Source: Alphaproteobacteria bacterium
GTDB lineage: Bacteria; Pseudomonadota; Alphaproteobacteria; ATCC43930; CGMCC-115725
Length of the DNA: 64,000 bases
Assembly (NCBI GenBank): GCA_028871455.1
Contig: JAGWNF010000005.1
Coordinates: 1 to 64,000, forward strand
Direction of reading: 5' to 3'
Below the pieces are notes generated by a model that ran no database searches, was not told the origin of the DNA, and saw only the letters and a list, made by a program, of their open reading frames with translations. Position numbers and translations under genes: made by a program. This document shows, one piece after another, positions 25,962-34,776 of this stretch (positions are counted from its first letter, which is position 1; every line of letters starts with the position of its first letter).

Positions 25962-26911
25962 GCCTGACCGCGACCGTCGCGCCGCACCGTGCCGCGGTGG
26001 CCATACCGAGCCTAGTGCCGAGCAGCCATCTCGACACGCTCGAAAGCGAAGCTATCCACATTCTGCGGGAAGTCGCGGCCGAGTTTCGCAACCCGGTCCT
26101 GCTTTTTTCGGGTGGCAAGGATTCAACCGTCCTGGTGCGCCTAGCCGAGAAAGCGTTCCGGCCAGGCCGGCTGCCGTTCCCGCTTCTGCATGTGGATACC
26201 GGCCACAATTTTCCCGAAGTCACGGCGTTTCGCGATCGGCTTGTGGCGCAGCTCGGCGAGCGCTTGATCGTTCGCACAGTGCAGGACTCGATCGACCGCG
26301 GCCGGGTGCGCCTCAAACACGCGAACCAGAGCCGCAACGCGTTCCAAACCGTGACCCTGCTTGATGCCATCGCCGAGTATGGCTTCGACGCCTGTATCGG
26401 CGGCGCCCGCCGCGACGAAGAGAAGGCGCGCGCCAAAGAGCGCGTCTTCTCGTTCCGCGACGCCTTCGGCCAATGGGATCCGCGTCGGCAGCGGCCCGAG
26501 CTGTGGAACCTCTACAATACACGGCTCGACGCCGGCGAGCACATGCGGGTGTTCCCGCTTAGCAACTGGACCGAGCTCGACGTGTGGCAGTACATCGCCC
26601 GCGAGCAGCTTGATCTGCCGCCCCTCTATTACGCGCACCCGCGCCGCGTCGCGGTCCGCGGTGACGCGCTCGTGCCGGTGGTCGACGTCCCGGAGTTGAG
26701 CGGTGGCGACCGCATCGAAACCCGGATGGTGCGATTCCGGACCGTCGGCGACATCTCGTGCACGCTGCCGGTCGAATCCGAAGCGGCGAGCGCCGCCGAG
26801 ATCATCGCCGAAATCCTGACCGCACAAGTCAGCGAGCGCGGCGCCTCGCGGCTCGACGACCGCACCTCCGACGCGTCGATGGAAGAGCGCAAGCGCGCCG
26901 GATATTTTTGA
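25958..26911 (+). CDS. cysD: Sulfate adenylyltransferase subunit 2
   Basis: Small, catalytic subunit of ATP sulfurylase, forming APS from sulfate and ATP together with CysN. 317 aa from ATG 25958, with GGAGAG upstream and a 4-bp overlap with cysH. The PP-loop is LLFSGGKDSTVL near residue 50. CIGGARRDEEKARAKERVFSFRD and the C-terminal RTSDASMEERKRAGYF are invariant family markers. Its stop overlaps the cysN ATG by one base. Confidence 0.96.
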   Translation: MSLTATVAPHRAAVAIPSLVPSSHLDTLESEAIHILREVAAEFRNPVLLFSGGKDSTVLVRLAEKAFRPGRLPFPLLHVDTGHNFPEVTAFRDRLVAQLGERLIVRTVQDSIDRGRVRLKHANQSRNAFQTVTLLDAIAEYGFDACIGGARRDEEKARAKERVFSFRDAFGQWDPRRQRPELWNLYNTRLDAGEHMRVFPLSNWTELDVWQYIAREQLDLPPLYYAHPRRVAVRGDALVPVVDVPELSGGDRIETRMVRFRTVGDISCTLPVESEAASAAEIIAEILTAQVSERGASRLDDRTSDASMEERKRAGYF

Positions 26912-28173
26912 TGCCTGACGCACAGGGTTGGGATGCTGGCCTGCTGCGCTTCACCACGGCCGGCAGCGTCGACGACGGTAAAAGCTCGCTTATCGGCCGG
27001 CTGTTGTTCGACGCCGGCGTCGTGCCGCGCGACCAACTTGGCGCGCTCGAGCGGGTGGCGGCGCGCAATGGTGAGGAGGCGATCGACCTGTCGCTTTTGA
27101 CCGACGGTCTAATCGCCGAACGCGAGCAGGGTATCACAATCGACGTCGCCTATCGCTACTTCGCGACGCCGCGCCGCAAATTCATCATCGCGGACACGCC
27201 AGGCCACGAGCAGTACACGCGCAACATGGTCACCGGCGCGAGCACCGCCGACGCAGCGGTCATCCTGGTGGACGTCCGCAAGGGCATGACTGTCCAGACA
27301 CGGCGACACCTGTTCCTGGCGCACCTTCTGGGCATCCGTCACTTGGTGATCGCCGTCAACAAGATGGATCTGGTCGACTTCGCCCACGGCCCATTCGATG
27401 CCATCGCCGGCGAGATCGCCGAGGCCGCCACGACCATCGGCACCGCGCCGCCGACGCTGGTGCCGCTTTCGGCAAAGCTCGGCGATAACGTGGTCCAGCC
27501 CAGCGTACAGATGCCCTGGTACGAGGGCGAGCCGCTGCTCGCGGTTCTTGAGCGGCTGCCGGCGACGACCGACGAGCGGCTGCTGCCATTCCGCTTCCCA
27601 GTGCAGTTGGTACGCCGCGTGACCACAGCGGCGAGCACGACGCGTCTCTATCTTGGCCGCATCGAATCCGGCGAGGTTGCAGTGGGCGACGCGGTCGCCG
27701 TGTTGCCCGCCGGTATCACCACTCGTATCCGCGCAATTGGCACCCATGAGCGGTCGCTCGACCGCGCCGCGGCGCCGCAGTCGGTCGCGATCGAAGTCGA
27801 GGACGAGGTCGACATCGGCCGCGGCGATATGCTGGTCGATCCGACGGTGCCGGCGACCGTCGCGAAGCAGCTCACCGCGACAATTTGCTGGTTCGATGAC
27901 GCGCCGTTTGCGACCGGCCGCCCCTATCTGATCAAGGCGGGCACGCGCACGACCGTTGCCCAAGTCATTGAACTGGTTGACCGCTTTGACCCGGCGAAGC
28001 TGTCCCGCGGACCGGCCACGGGTCTTGTCCGCAACGACATTGCCCGTATCCGTCTGGCCACTGCATTGCCCTTGACGTTCGATGCCTATCGCGTGAACCG
28101 TGCCACCGGTGCGTTCGTCTTGATCGACCAGCAGACCCACGCGACGGTCGCGGCGGGCATGATCGAGGACTGA
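26911..28173 (+). CDS. cysN: Sulfate adenylyltransferase subunit 1 (GTPase)
   Basis: GTPase subunit that drives APS synthesis by CysD. 420 aa, an EF-Tu-like three-domain protein. G1 is GSVDDGKSSLIGRLL (residues 15-29), G3 DTPGHEQYTRNM, G4 NKMD. It has no fused CysC (APS kinase) domain, which agrees with an APS-reducing pathway that skips PAPS. ATG 26911 overlaps the cysD stop; the longer upstream frame is only the shadow inside cysD. Confidence 0.95.
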   Translation: MPDAQGWDAGLLRFTTAGSVDDGKSSLIGRLLFDAGVVPRDQLGALERVAARNGEEAIDLSLLTDGLIAEREQGITIDVAYRYFATPRRKFIIADTPGHEQYTRNMVTGASTADAAVILVDVRKGMTVQTRRHLFLAHLLGIRHLVIAVNKMDLVDFAHGPFDAIAGEIAEAATTIGTAPPTLVPLSAKLGDNVVQPSVQMPWYEGEPLLAVLERLPATTDERLLPFRFPVQLVRRVTTAASTTRLYLGRIESGEVAVGDAVAVLPAGITTRIRAIGTHERSLDRAAAPQSVAIEVEDEVDIGRGDMLVDPTVPATVAKQLTATICWFDDAPFATGRPYLIKAGTRTTVAQVIELVDRFDPAKLSRGPATGLVRNDIARIRLATALPLTFDAYRVNRATGAFVLIDQQTHATVAAGMIED

Positions 28174-28181
28174 GGATCGGT

Positions 28182-28970
28182 ATGGTCGGCTCGCACGTGG
28201 CGGGTTTCCTCTATCCGCTATCGGGATTCATCGTCGGCATGCTCGTCGGCATGACCGGCGTCGGCGGCGGATCGCTGATGACGCCAGTCCTGATATTGCT
28301 GTTCGGCGTCTCGCCAGCCAGCGCGGTCGGCACCGATTTGCTTTACGCCGCTATCACCAAGATGGCGGGAACGACGATCCACGGCTTCACCGGCACGATC
28401 GATTGGCGGGTGGTTGGCCGACTCGCCGCCGGCAGCGTGCCGATGACGGCATTCACTCTGTTCGCGCTATCCCGACTTAATCTGGGCGGCTTTGCCGTTC
28501 ACCACCTGATCACGACGGTTCTCGGCTTTGCCCTCTTTGCGTCCGCGTTCGCCCTGATTTTCCGCAGCCGTATTGTGAGCCGCTATGGCCAGCTTGTCGC
28601 AGGACTCGATCCGAAACGCATCCGCTGGCTGACGATCGCCACCGGCGGCATGTTGGGTATCGTGGTGCCGATTTCGTCGGTCGGTGCCGGCGCCCTCGGC
28701 ACGACCGCCCTGCTACTGCTCTATCCGCGGTTGCCGACCGCCCGCATCGTCGGGTCGGACATAGCCCATGCGGTGCCGCTAACGCTCCTTGCGGGCCTCG
28801 GTCACTGGATGCTGGGCTCGATCCATTGGAACCTGCTGATCGCCCTGCTCATCGGCTCGCTGCCGGGTATCGTGCTCGGCAGCTATCTGGCAAGCCGCGT
28901 TCCCGAAGCGGCGCTCCGGTTCATCTTGGCGGCGACTTTGGTCGTGGCGGGCGGCCGGCTGGTTTTTTGA
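28182..28970 (+). CDS. TauE/SafE (TSUP) family permease
   Basis: 262-aa integral membrane protein, about 7-8 helices. The N-terminal repeat SGFIVGMLVGMTGVGGGSLMTPVLILLFGV and a related second half (GGMLGIVVPISSVGAGALGTTALLLL) are the TSUP signature. Start 8 bp after cysN, so part of the cys operon. TSUP proteins move sulfite, sulfoacetate, thiosulfate or sulfate. In this place it could import sulfate or export excess sulfite; the sequence does not decide. Confidence 0.87.
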   Translation: MVGSHVAGFLYPLSGFIVGMLVGMTGVGGGSLMTPVLILLFGVSPASAVGTDLLYAAITKMAGTTIHGFTGTIDWRVVGRLAAGSVPMTAFTLFALSRLNLGGFAVHHLITTVLGFALFASAFALIFRSRIVSRYGQLVAGLDPKRIRWLTIATGGMLGIVVPISSVGAGALGTTALLLLYPRLPTARIVGSDIAHAVPLTLLAGLGHWMLGSIHWNLLIALLIGSLPGIVLGSYLASRVPEAALRFILAATLVVAGGRLVF

Positions 28971-29081
28971 GGTCCCGGTGCTTTGCCGTCGAGGGCACCG
29001 CCTTCCGAGGGCCTGTGACCGGCGCGTTATGCTTCCCTTAACGTGGATTGTCTAAAATTGCGGGCGTAGAAGGAGGCGATT

Positions 29082-29678
29082 TTGGCCTATTCGACGCACG
29101 CCCTGCCCGATTGCAATCTCGAAGCAGCGACGACGCTCAGCCTCCGCCGCGAGCCCGCGTGCTTCGCGTTCCTGTGCAGCCGGGCGGTATCGCCGCCGCA
29201 GCCGATCGATTCTCTCAACCTCGACCTCGCCTCGGTCGATTATTTCAGCGGCCGCGCTTCGCTCTGGGCGACGCTTGAGATCCGCTCGTCGGCTTCGGAC
29301 GAAAAGGCCACCGCGATCCTGGGCTTCGACGAGAGCTTCTTGTCGCCGTTCACGCGCGCGCTCATCGAATGCGCCACCAGCCGGGTGCCCTACCGCATGA
29401 CGATCGCGCGCAGCGAGGACCGGCCGCAGCGGCTGGTGGAGTACGTTACCGGACCAGGCGTCGCGCTGACCGAACTCATCCTAACGCCGCAGGACAACGT
29501 CGTCGTGGTATCGGCGCGCGCCGACGGCGAGGACGAGGAGACCCTGTTCCAGTTGCCGCGCACCGATAGTTTCCTGCGCACCTTCGCCAAGATGACCTAT
29601 CAGGCGGACGCGCAGCTCCAACAGACGCTGGCCCAGACCGACAAACTCGGCCGCCGCCGTACGGCCGGCGCGGTTTAA
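29082..29678 (+). CDS. Conserved-looking protein of unknown function, 198 aa
   Basis: TTG start with a strong AAGGAGG at 29070-29076. The protein is soluble and without signal or membrane segments. It contains an alternating hydrophobic stretch (RASLWATLEIRSS, AILGFDESFLSPFTRALIE) and an acidic patch (ADGEDEETLFQLPRT), which suggest a mixed alpha/beta sensor-like fold, possibly PAS-like. I do not recognise the family. It overlaps the convergent DUF488 gene by 4 bp. About 110 bp separate it from the permease gene. Confidence 0.6.
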   Translation: MAYSTHALPDCNLEAATTLSLRREPACFAFLCSRAVSPPQPIDSLNLDLASVDYFSGRASLWATLEIRSSASDEKATAILGFDESFLSPFTRALIECATSRVPYRMTIARSEDRPQRLVEYVTGPGVALTELILTPQDNVVVVSARADGEDEETLFQLPRTDSFLRTFAKMTYQADAQLQQTLAQTDKLGRRRTAGAV

Positions 29679-30232
29679 CCGCCGTCAACCTCCACGCCAC
29701 TCAGCAGATCAGGCGCGGTATAGCGCAACACGCCGCTTGAAAGCACGCGCGCTTCAGGCGTGAGCACCGCGGCTTCACTTTTGCCGGGGCCGAGGATGTG
29801 CCGTACGGTCTCGCCGCCGGCGACGAGATAGTCACTGATGATTCGACGATGGCAGCGCCACCACACTGCCTCGGCGCACATGATCGCAACTGACTGCTTG
29901 CGCGCGAGCGCCCGCAGCTCGTCGAGCGCCGTGGCGAAGGCAGCCGTCTCGGCATAATCGGCGAAATTCCGGAACCCCTCTTCGCGCCAGTATGTGTTGC
30001 GCGATGCCGCGTCCTTGATGCGGTCGCGGCGACCACCCAGGCCCGCCAAGTGACGATAGTCGACACCAGCGGCGCGGAGCGCCGCTCCGAGGGTGTCGCT
30101 GTTGAACCGCGGATAGCGACCCGACCGCGGGATGCTGCGCACGTCGACGACGAGGGCCACACCGTTTTCGCGCAGGAGGGCCAGGAACACGTCGAGCTCG
30201 CGCGTCGAATGGCCGATAGTATAGATCGTCAC
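29675..30232 (-). CDS. DUF488 family protein
   Basis: 185 aa with the family start MTIYTIGHSTR and the core VVDVRSIPRSGRYPRFN. The CAEAVWWRCHRRIISDYL segment (near residue 120) holds a conserved Cys and an Arg/His cluster that in other DUF488 proteins reads CAE..x..CHR. The function is not established; the fold and Cys/Arg cluster suggest nucleic acid or nucleotide binding. It is convergent with the 198-aa gene. The promoter must lie in 30233-30553. Confidence 0.85.
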   Translation of the reverse strand: MTIYTIGHSTRELDVFLALLRENGVALVVDVRSIPRSGRYPRFNSDTLGAALRAAGVDYRHLAGLGGRRDRIKDAASRNTYWREEGFRNFADYAETAAFATALDELRALARKQSVAIMCAEAVWWRCHRRIISDYLVAGGETVRHILGPGKSEAAVLTPEARVLSSGVLRYTAPDLLSGVEVDGG

Positions 30233-30553
30233 ACCGTCCGATGTAGGCGCGATTCCTCGCCGTTCAAGCGCAATGGCGCGCGGCTGTGCTCATTGTTGAG
30301 ATGCACCAGGCGGGCGCAGCGGATCCATGAACACCGTGCGCTCGGTCGGCTTGAGCGGCGCGAGGATCATGTCCTGGACGCCCCCGACGCGGCTAAGCGC
30401 TCGCTGTGCTTTTTTAGCGAGGAGGTGATGCCGAGGTTTTCTAGGCGCGACGCACAAACCAGTGGATTTCCGACGTGGAAACCCGGGTAACCATTTAGAA
30501 ACCCCTGGGCCTTTAGCCTGTTTTTTAGCCGAGAGAGGCTAAAGGGGGTTCCG
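30233..30553. other. Intergenic region with repeated T-rich hairpin motifs
   Basis: 321 bp without a supported gene. It should contain the DUF488 promoter (leftward) and that of the 65-aa gene (rightward). Two related elements occur: one at 30400-30421 (arms ctcgct/agcgag around gtgctttttt) and one at 30510-30545 (9-bp arms). The two share a tg(c)ttttttagc-gag-gagg-like core, at about 30406-30424 and 30519-30538. Confidence 0.45.
30510..30545 (+). promoter_or_regulatory. Hairpin that can mask the ribosome binding site of the 65-aa gene
   Basis: Perfect 9-bp arms cctttagcc (30510-30518) and ggctaaagg (30537-30545) with an 18-base loop. The right arm overlaps the AAAGGGGG Shine-Dalgarno at 30541-30548, six bases before the ATG at 30554. 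When folded, the site would be partly paired, so a factor or temperature change could control translation. This is structural inference only. Confidence 0.5.
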
Positions 30554-30751
30554 ATGTCAAATACCGATACCTTGGCGACGCGGCGCAGCCGCAGCCAGCG
30601 TGCGAAATCCGTAACACTGTCGCTCGACGAACAGGTTCAGGATTTCCTCGACGCCCGCGACGGTTTGCGCATTTACGACGCGCTCTACGGCAACCTCGGC
30701 GACAAACTGCTGCCGCGTCGTCTAGCTACGGGCAAAAGCAAGCGCGCTTAA
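30554..30751 (+). CDS. 65-residue basic protein of unknown function
   Basis: ATG with a very strong AAAGGGGG site. The protein has a basic N-terminus (TRRSRSQRAKS), a short helical middle (LSLDEQVQDFLDARDGLRIYDALYGNLGDKLL) and a basic tail. It resembles small DNA- or ribosome-associated proteins in composition, but I recognise no family. It lies behind a hairpin that can mask its ribosome binding site and 36 bp ahead of the peptide-binding protein gene. Confidence 0.55.
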   Translation: MSNTDTLATRRSRSQRAKSVTLSLDEQVQDFLDARDGLRIYDALYGNLGDKLLPRRLATGKSKRA

Positions 30752-30787
30752 TCCGCACCGTCCCGTCTGCTATCCTCGCCGCGCAGA

Positions 30788-32464
30788 ATGCGGCGAGTCG
30801 TTCTCGTTCTCTTGTGCCTGCTGCTGCCGGCGGCCGCGCGCGCGGCCGAGCGGGTCGATGAGCTGTCCATCGGCATCAGTCAGTTTCCGGCGACGCTCAA
30901 TCCGCTGATCGACCCGATGGTCGCGAAAGCGTACGTGCTCGGCATGGTCCGCCGCCCGCTCACGACCTACGACGCCAGTTGGAAGCTCGTCTGCATGCTG
31001 TGCGAAGCCGTGCCGAGCTTCGCCAACGGGCTCGCGCAGAAGGTCACCTTGCCCGATGGCAAGATCGGTGTGCGCCTCACCTACACAATCAGGCCGGACG
31101 CGTTCTGGGACGACGGCACACCGGTCACGACGGCAGACGTCGTCTTCTCATGGCACGTCGGACGCGATCCGCAAACCGGCGTCGCCGAAGCCGAGCTGTA
31201 CCGCCGCATGGTCGACGTCAGGGCGGTGGACACGCACACGTTCGTTGTGACGCTTGACCGTCTTACCTTCGACTACGCCGCACTCAACGACTTCGAGATC
31301 CTGCCGGCACGGCTCGAGCGTGCGGCTTTCGCCGATCCGGCCGAATATCGTATCCGCTCGCTCTACGACGCTGATCCGACGGCCCACGGGCTTTACGACG
31401 GGCCCTATCGCATCACCGCCGTGTCGCCCGGCTCGCACATCGTACTCGAGCGCAATCCGGCCTGGGCGGGCTCTCGTCCCTACTTCCGGCGCATCGTGAT
31501 CTGGGCGGTCGAGAACACCGCCTCGCTCGAAGCGAACCTGCTGGCCGGCGGCATCGACATGGTGCCGGGCGAGCTCGGCCTACCGCTCGATGAAGCGCTG
31601 GCCTTCGCCCAGCGTCACGGCCACGAATTCAACATCATCTACAAGCCTGGGCTCGAATACGAACACATCGACCTCAATCTCGATGATCCGATTCTGGCTG
31701 ACGTACGCGTGCGCCGTGCCTTGCTTTACGCCATCGACCGCACGGCGATCAGCCAAGCGCTGTTTGCAGGGCGCAATCCGGTCGCCAACAGCTTCGTATC
31801 GCCGCTCGATTGGGTCTACACCACGAACGTGCCGCGCTATCCCTACACCCCGTCCAAGGCGCGGGCGCTGCTCGATGCCGCCGGCTGGCACGCAATCGGC
31901 GACGGCGTTCGACGCAACGCCGCCGGCCAGCGACTTGTCCTCACCTTGGCCACCACATCGGGCAACCGTACCCGCGAGCTGGTCGAGGAAGTGCTGCAGA
32001 GCCAGTGGCGCGACGTCGGCATCGACGTTCGGTTAAAGAACCAACCAGCCCGCGTCTTGTTCGGCGACACCATGACCAAGCGCAAATACCAAATGGCGAT
32101 GTTCGCGTGGTTCGCCGCGCCCGAGGATGTGCCCCGATCCGAACTCAGCTCGGACGAGATTCCGTCAGCCGTCAACGGCTGGAGCGGCGAGAACTACCTA
32201 GGTTGGCGCGACAGCGAGGCCGATCGGCTGATGGACGCGATCGAGACCGAACTCGACCGGCCCACGCGAGCGGCGCTGTGGTACCGATTCGAGGCACTTT
32301 ATGCCGAGCAACTGCCGGCGTTGCCGCTCTATTTCCGCGCCGATCCTTTCATCCTGCCGAAATGGCTGGCGGGCGTGACGCCGACCGGCAACGAATATCC
32401 GTCGACGTTATGGGTGCAGGATTGGCGTGCCGTCGGCCGCGGCGCTGAAGCGCAGGCACGATGA
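30788..32464 (+). CDS. Peptide/oligopeptide ABC importer, substrate-binding protein
   Basis: 558-aa SBP_bac_5 (cluster C) protein that captures peptides or similar solutes in the periplasm. Signal peptide MRRVVLVLLCLLLPAAARA. Typical strings: LNPLIDPMVAKAYVLGMVRRPLTTYD, FWDDGTPVTTADVVFSWH and VRRALLYAIDRTAI. ATG at 30788. Its stop overlaps the first permease gene by 4 bp. The solute cannot be read from sequence; dipeptides, oligopeptides, nickel or glycosides are all carried by this family. Confidence 0.9.
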   Translation: MRRVVLVLLCLLLPAAARAAERVDELSIGISQFPATLNPLIDPMVAKAYVLGMVRRPLTTYDASWKLVCMLCEAVPSFANGLAQKVTLPDGKIGVRLTYTIRPDAFWDDGTPVTTADVVFSWHVGRDPQTGVAEAELYRRMVDVRAVDTHTFVVTLDRLTFDYAALNDFEILPARLERAAFADPAEYRIRSLYDADPTAHGLYDGPYRITAVSPGSHIVLERNPAWAGSRPYFRRIVIWAVENTASLEANLLAGGIDMVPGELGLPLDEALAFAQRHGHEFNIIYKPGLEYEHIDLNLDDPILADVRVRRALLYAIDRTAISQALFAGRNPVANSFVSPLDWVYTTNVPRYPYTPSKARALLDAAGWHAIGDGVRRNAAGQRLVLTLATTSGNRTRELVEEVLQSQWRDVGIDVRLKNQPARVLFGDTMTKRKYQMAMFAWFAAPEDVPRSELSSDEIPSAVNGWSGENYLGWRDSEADRLMDAIETELDRPTRAALWYRFEALYAEQLPALPLYFRADPFILPKWLAGVTPTGNEYPSTLWVQDWRAVGRGAEAQAR

Positions 32465-33414
32465 GCCGTTTCGTCATCCGCCGTCTGTTTGAGATCGTCC
32501 TCGTGCTCGCGGCCATGTCGCTGGTGATCTATGCGCTGATCGGCCTGATGCCGGGTGATCCGGTCAACGTGATGATCGCTTCCAATCCGCACCTGACGCC
32601 TGCCGACGCCGCACGGCTGAAGGCCCTCTACGGCCTCGACAAGCCGCTGCTGGAACGCTACGCGGCCTGGGCCAATGCCGCGTTGCACGGCAATTTCGGT
32701 TACTCGCGGCTTTACGCCCGTCCAACGCTAGCGGTCCTGCTGCCGCGCCTCGGCAACACCGCCATACTGATGGGCACGAGCTTTGCGCTGACGCTGGCAT
32801 TGGCCTGGCCCCTTGGCGTGCTGGCGGCTCGGCGACCGGGCTCCTGGCTCGATGACGCCGCCAACCTCGAGAGCTTCGCCACGATTTCTATGCCGTCCTT
32901 CTGGCTGGCGCTGATGCTGATCCTGGTCTTCGCGGTCCGGCTTGGCTGGTTTCCGCCCGGCGGCGCCGCGACCATCGGTGCCGGCGGCATTGCCGATCGT
33001 GCCGACCACCTGGTGCTACCGGTGATCACGCTCGTGCTGGTCAATTTCGGGCCGCAGCTCCGTTACATGCGCGCCGCTATGGTCGAGACCCTCAACCACG
33101 ACTATATCCGCACGGCACGCGCCAAGGGCGCGGGCGAGGCTCGGATCCTGACCTTTCACGCGCTCCGCAATGCGCTCATTCCGCTGATCACCGTGGTGGC
33201 GTTGTCGTTCGGCTCGCTGTTTTCCGGCGCGCTCGTGACCGAGACGATGTTCGCCTATCCGGGCATGGGCAAGCTGATCTACGACGCGGTACTGGGCAAC
33301 GACTACAACCTCGCCCTCGCCGGCCTGTTGTTCGCGACACTGATGACGCTGCTGGCGAATTTCGCGGCCGACCTCGCCTATGCCGCGGCTGATCCGCGGA
33401 TCGTGTATCGATGA
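32461..33414 (+). CDS. Peptide-type ABC transporter permease, DppB-like
   Basis: 317-aa inner-membrane subunit with six helices. It has the DppB-type N-terminus FVIRRLFEIVLVLAAMSLVIYAL and PGDPV, and the EAA loop near residue 215 (YIRTARAKGAGEARILTFHALRNALIP) that contacts the ATPase. ATGA overlaps on both sides place it in a tight three-gene operon. Confidence 0.92.
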   Translation: MSRFVIRRLFEIVLVLAAMSLVIYALIGLMPGDPVNVMIASNPHLTPADAARLKALYGLDKPLLERYAAWANAALHGNFGYSRLYARPTLAVLLPRLGNTAILMGTSFALTLALAWPLGVLAARRPGSWLDDAANLESFATISMPSFWLALMLILVFAVRLGWFPPGGAATIGAGGIADRADHLVLPVITLVLVNFGPQLRYMRAAMVETLNHDYIRTARAKGAGEARILTFHALRNALIPLITVVALSFGSLFSGALVTETMFAYPGMGKLIYDAVLGNDYNLALAGLLFATLMTLLANFAADLAYAAADPRIVYR

Positions 33415-34277
33415 GCGCGCTGTTGCAGCCGCGAGTGCGTTTTGGCGGCGGAATGTTGCTGGCACTGGCGATCGCGGTGCTGCTGATGCCGTTCGTCGCA
33501 CAATTGCTCGGCACGCATGTCGACACCGTCGATCTCTATCATCGTCTCGCCGGCCCGTCGCTGCGTCATCCGCTCGGCACCGACGAACTCGGCCGCGACT
33601 TGTTGTTGCGACTGCTCGAGGGCGGCCAAGTTTCGCTGCTGGTTGGCATTACGGCTGCACTGGCGGCGGCGGTCCTCGGTACCGCTATCGGCCTCGTTGC
33701 GGGCTATTTCGGCGGCCGACTTGATGTGGCGCTGATGCGCATAACCGACGGCGTGATTGCGCTGCCGCTGTTGCCGCTATTGGTCGTGCTGGCGGCGGCC
33801 GACTTGCACAAGCTAGGTGTGCCGGCGACGCTGCGCGAGTCGGCGGCGATGAGCCTCTACCGGATCATCGCCCTGGTGACGCTGGTCGGCTGGACGACGG
33901 TGGCGCGTCTGGTGCGCGGTACGACGCTATCGCTGCGCCGGCAGGACTTCGTCCGCGCCGCCGAGGCGCTCGGCGCAAGCCACCGCCGCATCATGCTGGT
34001 GCACATCCTGCCCAATTTGACGACGCCGATTATCGTCGCCACCTCGCTCGCTGTCGGCGAAATCATCCTGCTCGAATCGGTGTTGAGCTTTCTGGGCCTC
34101 GGCATCACGCCGCCGCTCGCCAGCTGGGGCAACATGTTGACGGGCGCCGAGGAAACGATCGCGCTCGCGCCGATGCTAGCGGTCTATCCCGGCCTGCTGA
34201 TCTTCTTGACGGTGATGGCCTGCAACCTGCTTGGTGACGGATTACAGCAGGCGCTCGATCCGCGACAGCGGCGCTAA
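33411..34277 (+). CDS. Peptide-type ABC transporter permease, DppC-like
   Basis: 288-aa second permease subunit. HPLGTDELGRDLLLRLLEGG is the DppC signature, and FVRAAEALGASHRRIMLVHILPNLTTPIIV is the EAA loop. Six helices. The operon ends here: the next gene runs leftward from 2 bp away. The DppD/DppF ATPase genes that usually follow are absent, so ATPases must be encoded elsewhere or shared. Confidence 0.92.
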   Translation: MSALLQPRVRFGGGMLLALAIAVLLMPFVAQLLGTHVDTVDLYHRLAGPSLRHPLGTDELGRDLLLRLLEGGQVSLLVGITAALAAAVLGTAIGLVAGYFGGRLDVALMRITDGVIALPLLPLLVVLAAADLHKLGVPATLRESAAMSLYRIIALVTLVGWTTVARLVRGTTLSLRRQDFVRAAEALGASHRRIMLVHILPNLTTPIIVATSLAVGEIILLESVLSFLGLGITPPLASWGNMLTGAEETIALAPMLAVYPGLLIFLTVMACNLLGDGLQQALDPRQRR

Positions 34278-34278
34278 G

Positions 34279-34458
34279 CTATTCTTCGTCGACCGGTGGG
34301 GGATCGTAGAACAGCGATCCCTGCCGCCGTTTTTCGGCAACGCGCGGGTCGCGGCGCAGCCGGTCGATCACGCGGCGACGGTAGTGCGGGTCCGCAACTA
34401 CCCGGTCCATGTCCAGATTGTCGAAATCCTTGTTGTCGAGCGGCGGAAGCCCGGACAT
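34279..34458 (-). CDS. 59-residue acidic/basic small protein, unknown
   Basis: Start chosen at ATG 34458 (MSGLPPLDNKDFDNLDMDRVV) with AAAGG upstream, rather than a longer frame to 34518. The protein is highly charged, with a helical middle (HYRRRVIDRLRRDPRVAEKRRQG) and an acidic end (VDEE). It has no membrane helix or signal. Unrecognised, but composition and start look real. Convergent with the permease gene. The 318 bp upstream (to 34776) contains no other gene I can support. Confidence 0.5.
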   Translation of the reverse strand: MSGLPPLDNKDFDNLDMDRVVADPHYRRRVIDRLRRDPRVAEKRRQGSLFYDPPPVDEE

Positions 34459-34776
34459 GCGGCAAGCCTTTAAGCAAAGGGGAACTAGTGCGACCGACGA
34501 AGCATTGAACGGCGCCACGAGAGCACGCCAGTATCAACTTGCGCAAGACTGTCACAATCTGTGGATAAGTCTGTGAGCAAGCGATTGGATAAAATTCTGG
34601 CCGGACGATATCGGCAAGCGCGGGTCATCGGTTGTCGGGTCGGCTGCGACGGGATGCCGCACATGCCTGCCGGCGAGTCGTCGCATCCTCATGCCGCGAC
34701 CGGCCGATTTGACGGCGGACGGCGCCACGACCGATAGTAACAGCGACCCATCCGTCATTTCGCAAGGACCCTCCGC

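Noticed and set aside
27109-28140. 343-codon leftward frame antisense to cysN
   Set aside because: Shadow of a gene with perfect GTPase motifs.
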